Shown in pieces: positions 59,864 to 64,000 of a stretch of DNA of 64,000 nt. The stretch is from positions 682,001 through 746,000 of the forward strand of contig NZ_FNVX01000004.1 of assembly GCF_900104585.1 (NCBI RefSeq), in the 5' to 3' direction. The position numbers and the translations under genes were made by a program. Origin of the DNA: Bacteroides ihuae. Its GTDB lineage: Bacteria > Bacteroidota > Bacteroidia > Bacteroidales > Bacteroidaceae. Below the pieces are notes generated by a model. The model was not told the origin of the DNA. It saw nothing but the letters and a program-made list of their open reading frames with translations, and made no database searches. Position 1 is the first letter of the stretch. Every line of letters begins with the position of its first letter.

Positions 59864-62050
59864 TTAACGATTAAATAATTCAAAAGTAAATTTACAACCC
59901 ACTTCAGAAAATGAGCCATTTACACTACTTAGAAATACACCTAAATCAAAGATGTGTGTACCAATGCCATAGCCAAACTCTAAATAGGGTCTTATATGCG
60001 GCACCACCAGAAAACTTGCATACAAACGCTCGTTGAGTATATTACGAGAATACTTCACAACACGAGGTAGTATTAAAAAAGGCGATTCATAAGTAAAATG
60101 CCCTCTAACGTATCTGCTCGAAGAGTTATACCAGCGCCTGTCAAGCAATTGAAAAACTCCGCCAATATCATCATTCCAACCTACCGGAAGATTACTTTTA
60201 GTAAAATTAGTAAAGTCGACAAAATACGTCTGTTTTTGATTCGTAAATGTGCCACAGCCAAAGCGCCAGTAGACGCTTCGCATTAGACCGATGGAACGCT
60301 GATGCTGAATATCTAATTCAAGTCTCTCATATTGTCCGGAGCTATTAAAAACACCTTTGAGTCCACGTTCCCAGTCGACCGAGAATGTAGGATAATCTGA
60401 ATGAAGATTTATCTTTCGGTCACCATTCATATAATAATATTGGCCTGGTGTCCAATCCAACCTCACTCTGGGTGCAAAACTGACGTATACATTTTTAACC
60501 TTAGCTTCAGGGGCCAAAGAGTCAATTGGAGCAAGATTTGAATTTTTGATAGCACTTCTCTTATGAGTCGAAATACCTAAACTCAAAGTTAATCCGTTCG
60601 TTATCTCAAGGCTATGATTAAAATTCAAATATAAATCACGGAAATAAGCTAACTGAATTTTATTAAAGTCGAACGCGCTATCAGGAATATTTTTTAACTC
60701 ATCAAGCACATCACTACTATAGATTCGGTTACCATTACCAAAACTTAGATGTATTGCCGCTCTTTTGCGTGGCCAGTAATCAAAATCGGAATTAACAGAC
60801 CAATAAACCTCCTTCTGCTTAAAGTTATAACCCACCTTTGGAACAACACTAAGCAGTCTATCGCCCACAAGAAGACGATTATATTTAAAAGCCTGGCGAT
60901 AAGAAACTCCATCAGTTCCATTATAACTCAGTAGAAAAGGATTAATCAACGGGGAACATTTGACAGCTCCCATGCGAAAAAGGTTGATGGAATAGTTACT
61001 CGTTAGCGCATCTCCCGTTTCTCCAAACATCGCCCACCTTTTAGTTTCAAACGGAAGATGATGTATCATTGTATCGTTACGTGATTCAGCTTCTTTATAT
61101 AGCTGTGCTTCTTCATCCGACAATTTGATCGGACGTATTTTGTTTAATGGCAAGCTATCTGCATTAAAAGAGTTCGTGTCACACTGTAAAGTATACGATC
61201 CCGATAGATCATAAACCTTCTTTACTCTCCTATATTTATGCTGCACTTGTTGATATTGAATTGATTGATAGTTTAATAATGCAGTATAGTTACTTTCAAC
61301 CACATTTCCCAGAAAGCGAAAAGTAGTGTTTACATCATAGCGAACCGGAAGAAATTCGTTATCTGCACCCACGTCACCCATCTTTATAAGGTTATCAAAA
61401 AAACGATATTCTGATCTGCCTGCAAAATAAATCTCTCTCACACTCCACACATTATTACTCAAGATCATATATCCATGAACCAACTGATAACTCGGATTTT
61501 TAGGGGCAAACTCGATCCTGTAGCTAACTTCTCCGCGCGAATTAACCAAAACAGAGTCAATCTTATAGGAATAATATTTCCGCCCATTAGGGGCAAGTGG
61601 AGAGAGTAATTTCTTATGCAATAAAGTAGCCGAATAAATATGGATATGAAAATAATCAAAAACATCTCCACTTATATCCTCCGGCTTCTTGTTGGTTCCA
61701 AAACAGGCCTTTAACTTTTGATCATAGATATTAGGAGCGGTGAAATGCAACTCACTATATGACTCCATCAAATATTTGCGTACGTATTTTTCCGTTTTTC
61801 CCATGGATGGAACAAAACGAAGCAGTAGATTTTTCTTTTTAGTATAAACTTTCCTCTTAAGATATAAGTCGGCCTTATATTCACCTATTATTTTTTCATA
61901 AAATGGAGCATAAAGCATCAATTTATCTAAAACGGAATCAACCGAAACGACTTTGGGTTGATATGGAAAAGACGCATTGACAGCCATACTCCTTTGAGAA
62001 AAGAAGAACAGAGAGGAAAAGTAAATCCATATAAGTATATATTGCTTCAA
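59864..62050 (-). CDS. DUF5686 outer-membrane beta-barrel protein
   Basis: 728 residues. The signal peptide ends near RSMA/VNAS. An N-terminal periplasmic region (DSVLDKLMLYAPFYEKIIGEYKADLYLKRKVYTKKKNLLLRFVPSM) and a mid-part (APNGRKYYSYKIDSVLVNSRGEVSYRIEFAPKNPSYQLVHGYMIL) fit DUF5686, followed by a large C-terminal barrel ending CKFTFELF. Many relatives carry an extra N-terminal carboxypeptidase-like domain, which is absent here. TATATTTG upstream at 62080-62073 on the minus strand is the likely promoter. Function unknown. Confidence 0.87.
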   Translation of the reverse strand: MKQYILIWIYFSSLFFFSQRSMAVNASFPYQPKVVSVDSVLDKLMLYAPFYEKIIGEYKADLYLKRKVYTKKKNLLLRFVPSMGKTEKYVRKYLMESYSELHFTAPNIYDQKLKACFGTNKKPEDISGDVFDYFHIHIYSATLLHKKLLSPLAPNGRKYYSYKIDSVLVNSRGEVSYRIEFAPKNPSYQLVHGYMILSNNVWSVREIYFAGRSEYRFFDNLIKMGDVGADNEFLPVRYDVNTTFRFLGNVVESNYTALLNYQSIQYQQVQHKYRRVKKVYDLSGSYTLQCDTNSFNADSLPLNKIRPIKLSDEEAQLYKEAESRNDTMIHHLPFETKRWAMFGETGDALTSNYSINLFRMGAVKCSPLINPFLLSYNGTDGVSYRQAFKYNRLLVGDRLLSVVPKVGYNFKQKEVYWSVNSDFDYWPRKRAAIHLSFGNGNRIYSSDVLDELKNIPDSAFDFNKIQLAYFRDLYLNFNHSLEITNGLTLSLGISTHKRSAIKNSNLAPIDSLAPEAKVKNVYVSFAPRVRLDWTPGQYYYMNGDRKINLHSDYPTFSVDWERGLKGVFNSSGQYERLELDIQHQRSIGLMRSVYWRFGCGTFTNQKQTYFVDFTNFTKSNLPVGWNDDIGGVFQLLDRRWYNSSSRYVRGHFTYESPFLILPRVVKYSRNILNERLYASFLVVPHIRPYLEFGYGIGTHIFDLGVFLSSVNGSFSEVGCKFTFELFNR

Positions 62051-62072
62051 TCGAGAATGCTTTTGTTTTTGA

Positions 62073-62080
62073 CAAATATA
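62073..62080 (-). promoter_or_regulatory. -7 box of the DUF5686 gene
   Basis: CAAATATA on the plus strand reads TATATTTG on the minus strand, 22 bp upstream of the start codon. The TTG upstream lies at a 25-bp distance, longer than ideal. Confidence 0.5.
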
Positions 62081-62253
62081 GAAAAAATAGCCGAAAACAC
62101 TTTTTCAATTCTGTTAATACATGCTTTTTTAATAATAATGAAGCCTAGATGATTCTATTTACCCACTGATATTCAGATGGAAAGATTGTACAAAATGATA
62201 CGTTTATTGAATAATCTTTTCTCTCTTTATTAATTCTTTTCATTTTTTCTTCT

Positions 62254-62261
62254 TACATTTG
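62254..62261 (+). promoter_or_regulatory. -7 box of the Crp/Fnr regulator gene
   Basis: TACATTTG fits TAnnTTTG and ends 28 bp before the start at 62290. Confidence 0.5.
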
Positions 62262-62289
62262 TGCTTTATAACACAGTTTTGCAGCACTC

Positions 62290-62991
62290 ATGGTAAAGAT
62301 GAATTTGTCAGACATAGTTGTTCAAGATTATATAGCCGAAATGTGGGCTCCTTTAAATGCTGAGCAGAGAGAGTTCTTGGCCAGCAATTTTACTCTACAA
62401 AATTATAAAAAAAACGAGACTATTTATTGTGAAGGCGAAGCCCCAACACATTTGATGTGCCTTCTGAACGGAAAAGTAAAAGTATACAAAGACGGAGTTG
62501 GTGGACGAAGCCAAATTATCAGAATGATAAAACCTGTAGAATATTTCGGGTACCGTGCTTACTTTGCCAAAGAGGACTACCTCACTGCTGCCTCTGCATT
62601 TGAACCCTCCACAATATGCCTGATACCGATGAGCGCAGTCATAACTCTCATCGAACAAAATAACAACTTAGGTCTATTTTTTATCAACCAATTATCCAAA
62701 GATTTAGGTATTGCTGATGAAAGAACTGTAAACCTTACTCAGAAACACATTCGGGGAAGACTAGCCGAATCTCTCTTGTTCTTAAAAGAAAGCTACGGCC
62801 TCGAAGAAGATGGCTCCACGCTAAGTATCTATCTCTCGCGTGAAGATTTAGCTAATCTTTCAAACATGACAACTTCTAATGCGATCCGTACACTATCACA
62901 ATTTGCCACAGAGCGCTTAATCACCATTGACGGAAGAAAAATTAAAATTATAGATGAAGAGAAAATGAAGAAAATAAGTAAGATAGGATAA
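62290..62991 (+). CDS. Crp/Fnr family transcriptional regulator
   Basis: 233 residues. The N-terminal cyclic-nucleotide-binding-like beta-roll (about 15-130: FTLQNYKKNETIYCEGEAPTHLMCLLNGKVKVYKDGVGGRSQIIRMI) lacks the RxS phosphate-binding loop of CRP and any Fnr Cys cluster, so its ligand is unknown. The C-terminal winged helix is LSREDLANLSNMTTSNAIRTLSQFATERLITIDGRKIKI. The start could also be 62299 (MNLSDIV). The downstream GH20 gene follows after 40 bp, on the same strand. Confidence 0.92.
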   Translation: MVKMNLSDIVVQDYIAEMWAPLNAEQREFLASNFTLQNYKKNETIYCEGEAPTHLMCLLNGKVKVYKDGVGGRSQIIRMIKPVEYFGYRAYFAKEDYLTAASAFEPSTICLIPMSAVITLIEQNNNLGLFFINQLSKDLGIADERTVNLTQKHIRGRLAESLLFLKESYGLEEDGSTLSIYLSREDLANLSNMTTSNAIRTLSQFATERLITIDGRKIKIIDEEKMKKISKIG

Positions 62992-63031
62992 GTCTTACAT
63001 TTACAATTATTACTTAACACAATTTTGTACC

Positions 63032-64000
63032 ATGAAAAAAGGAATCTATTTCCTTCTTCTGTTCTGTCTGTTCATGACCCCCGAATACAGTCAGGCAAAA
63101 GAAGTAGTGAATGAGTATAATCTCGTTCCATTACCCAACAAGCTCACCCCTCAAAAAGGCCGTTTCCAATTAACGAATAAAGTAGTTGTCATCACCCCCG
63201 ATTTACCGGAGGTGAAATCAATCACTGATAGTCTGATAGCTCGTATAAAAATCACGAGCGGAATCTCATTGCAATATGCGAAGAAAAAAGATTCAAAGAC
63301 GCCAAGCATTGAATTCAATCTACAACCCGGATTCGCCAACGAGGGATACAAACTAAACGTATCTCCTAAAGCCATAAATATAGCAGCATCAAAAGCGAAC
63401 GGACTATTTTATGCTTTACAAACAATATACCAACTCATGCCTCCTTCTGTGTATGGCAATAAACACATGGCACAAGAAGATTGGTCGATCCCTGCAGTGG
63501 AGATAGAAGATGCACCACGCTTCTCTTACCGGGGACTCATGCTGGATGTTGCCCGCCACTATTCACCCGTAGAATACATCTACAAGTTCATCGATATGTT
63601 GGCAGCCCACAAGATGAATACTTTCCATTGGCACCTAACAGAAGACCAAGGCTGGAGAATCGAAATAAAAAAATATCCTAAACTTACTGAGATTGGTTCT
63701 AAACGTGACGAAACTCTTGTAGGGTACTATTTTGAGAACTATCCGCAAGTATTTGATGGTAAGGAACATAGCGGATACTACACTCAACAACAAATTAAAG
63801 ACATCGTAGCTTACGCGGCAAGTAAGTACATCACGGTGATTCCGGAAATAGAGATGCCGGGGCACGCACTAGCCGCAATAGCCTCTTATCCGGAACTATC
63901 ATGCACGCCGGATAGCACGTATAAAGTAGCTGAAACTTGGGGCGTTTTCGAACAAGTATATTGTCCCAAAGAGGCGACTTTCAAGTTCTTGGAAGGAGTC
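63032..64000 (+). CDS. GH20 beta-N-acetylhexosaminidase, 5' part
   Basis: Open to the window end; 323 codons are visible. The signal peptide MKKGIYFLLLFCLFMTPEYS is followed by the GH20 N-terminal domain (LVPLPNKLTPQKGRFQL ... GLFYALQTIYQLMP) and the catalytic barrel (RFSYRGLMLDVARHY, NTFHWHLTEDQGWRIEI, VIPEIEMPGHALAAIASYPEL). The Asp-Glu catalytic pair (HxGGDE) would lie just past the end. It cleaves terminal GlcNAc/GalNAc from glycans in the periplasm or at the surface. The region 63477-63700 reads normally with no frame break. Confidence 0.93.
   Translation, partial: MKKGIYFLLLFCLFMTPEYSQAKEVVNEYNLVPLPNKLTPQKGRFQLTNKVVVITPDLPEVKSITDSLIARIKITSGISLQYAKKKDSKTPSIEFNLQPGFANEGYKLNVSPKAINIAASKANGLFYALQTIYQLMPPSVYGNKHMAQEDWSIPAVEIEDAPRFSYRGLMLDVARHYSPVEYIYKFIDMLAAHKMNTFHWHLTEDQGWRIEIKKYPKLTEIGSKRDETLVGYYFENYPQVFDGKEHSGYYTQQQIKDIVAYAASKYITVIPEIEMPGHALAAIASYPELSCTPDSTYKVAETWGVFEQVYCPKEATFKFLEGV

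Noticed and set aside
1..64000. tRNA, rRNA or insertion-sequence genes
   Set aside because: No TTCGA-loop tRNA pattern, rRNA-like block or transposase motif was found on reading; a covariance-model scan would be decisive.

Overview
The window looks like chromosomal DNA of a Bacteroidota gut-type bacterium, most likely Bacteroides. Signs seen in the sequence are a SusC/SusD pair, many lipoproteins and TonB-linked barrels, families that are largely Bacteroidota-specific (DUF3570/DUF4266, DUF4857, DUF4876, DUF6850-like, DUF4248, smalltalk, DUF5686, DUF3810), and promoters of the Bacteroides type. Four promoters fit TTG-N20-TAnnTTTG exactly (peroxiredoxin, hicA, higB, rpsA). No rRNA, tRNA, CRISPR array or recognisable transposase was seen. 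Gene functions are assigned by family recognition from memory, with no database search.

Layout. 1-3.6 kb: end of a prolyl oligopeptidase gene, gdhA, an RlpA-like protein and an M24 peptidase. 3.8-6.6 kb (minus): a four-gene redox operon, thioredoxin - ApbE flavin transferase - DUF4266 lipoprotein - DUF3570 barrel. 7-9.5 kb: a thioredoxin-fold protein, a Vat-type acetyltransferase and a small barrel. 9.8-18.3 kb: a six-gene envelope operon (ABC ATPase, two membrane proteins, TonB receptor, DUF4876 lipoprotein, barrel). 18.4-19.7 kb: peroxiredoxin plus Dps. 19.8-24 kb: outer-membrane receptor with a LytS/LytTR two-component pair. 24.5-29.7 kb: SusC/SusD. 29.7-33.2 kb: aldehyde dehydrogenase and a secreted beta-propeller glycosidase-like protein.

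33.3-46.9 kb is the accessory region: a Fic protein, an orphan GHKL ATPase beside a gene scar (truncated ATPase paralogue joined to an MFS remnant), HicAB, an XRE regulator divergent from an SH3-fold gene across two matched palindromes, DUF4373/DUF4248 genes, a secreted protein with an internal duplication plus a lipoprotein, a TPR-membrane-AraC regulator, a HigBA-type toxin-antitoxin pair with a 305-residue-class orphan gene flanked by approximately 76-bp direct repeats, a DUF1593 hydrolase, then HU and the tiny smalltalk gene. A dispersed repeat family occurs at 6.9 kb and 38.1 kb.

47-64 kb is mostly core: valS, DUF3810 peptidase-like protein and mazG, a CsgG/DUF4810/DUF799 lipoprotein operon, an ECF sigma factor operon, RNase Z, ribosomal protein S1, SIMPL and DUF5686 envelope proteins, a Crp/Fnr regulator and the start of a GH20 hexosaminidase.

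The most notable systems are the ApbE/DUF4266/DUF3570 redox operon, the six-gene ABC-TonB operon of unknown substrate, and the compact regulatory architecture and recombination scars of the accessory region.
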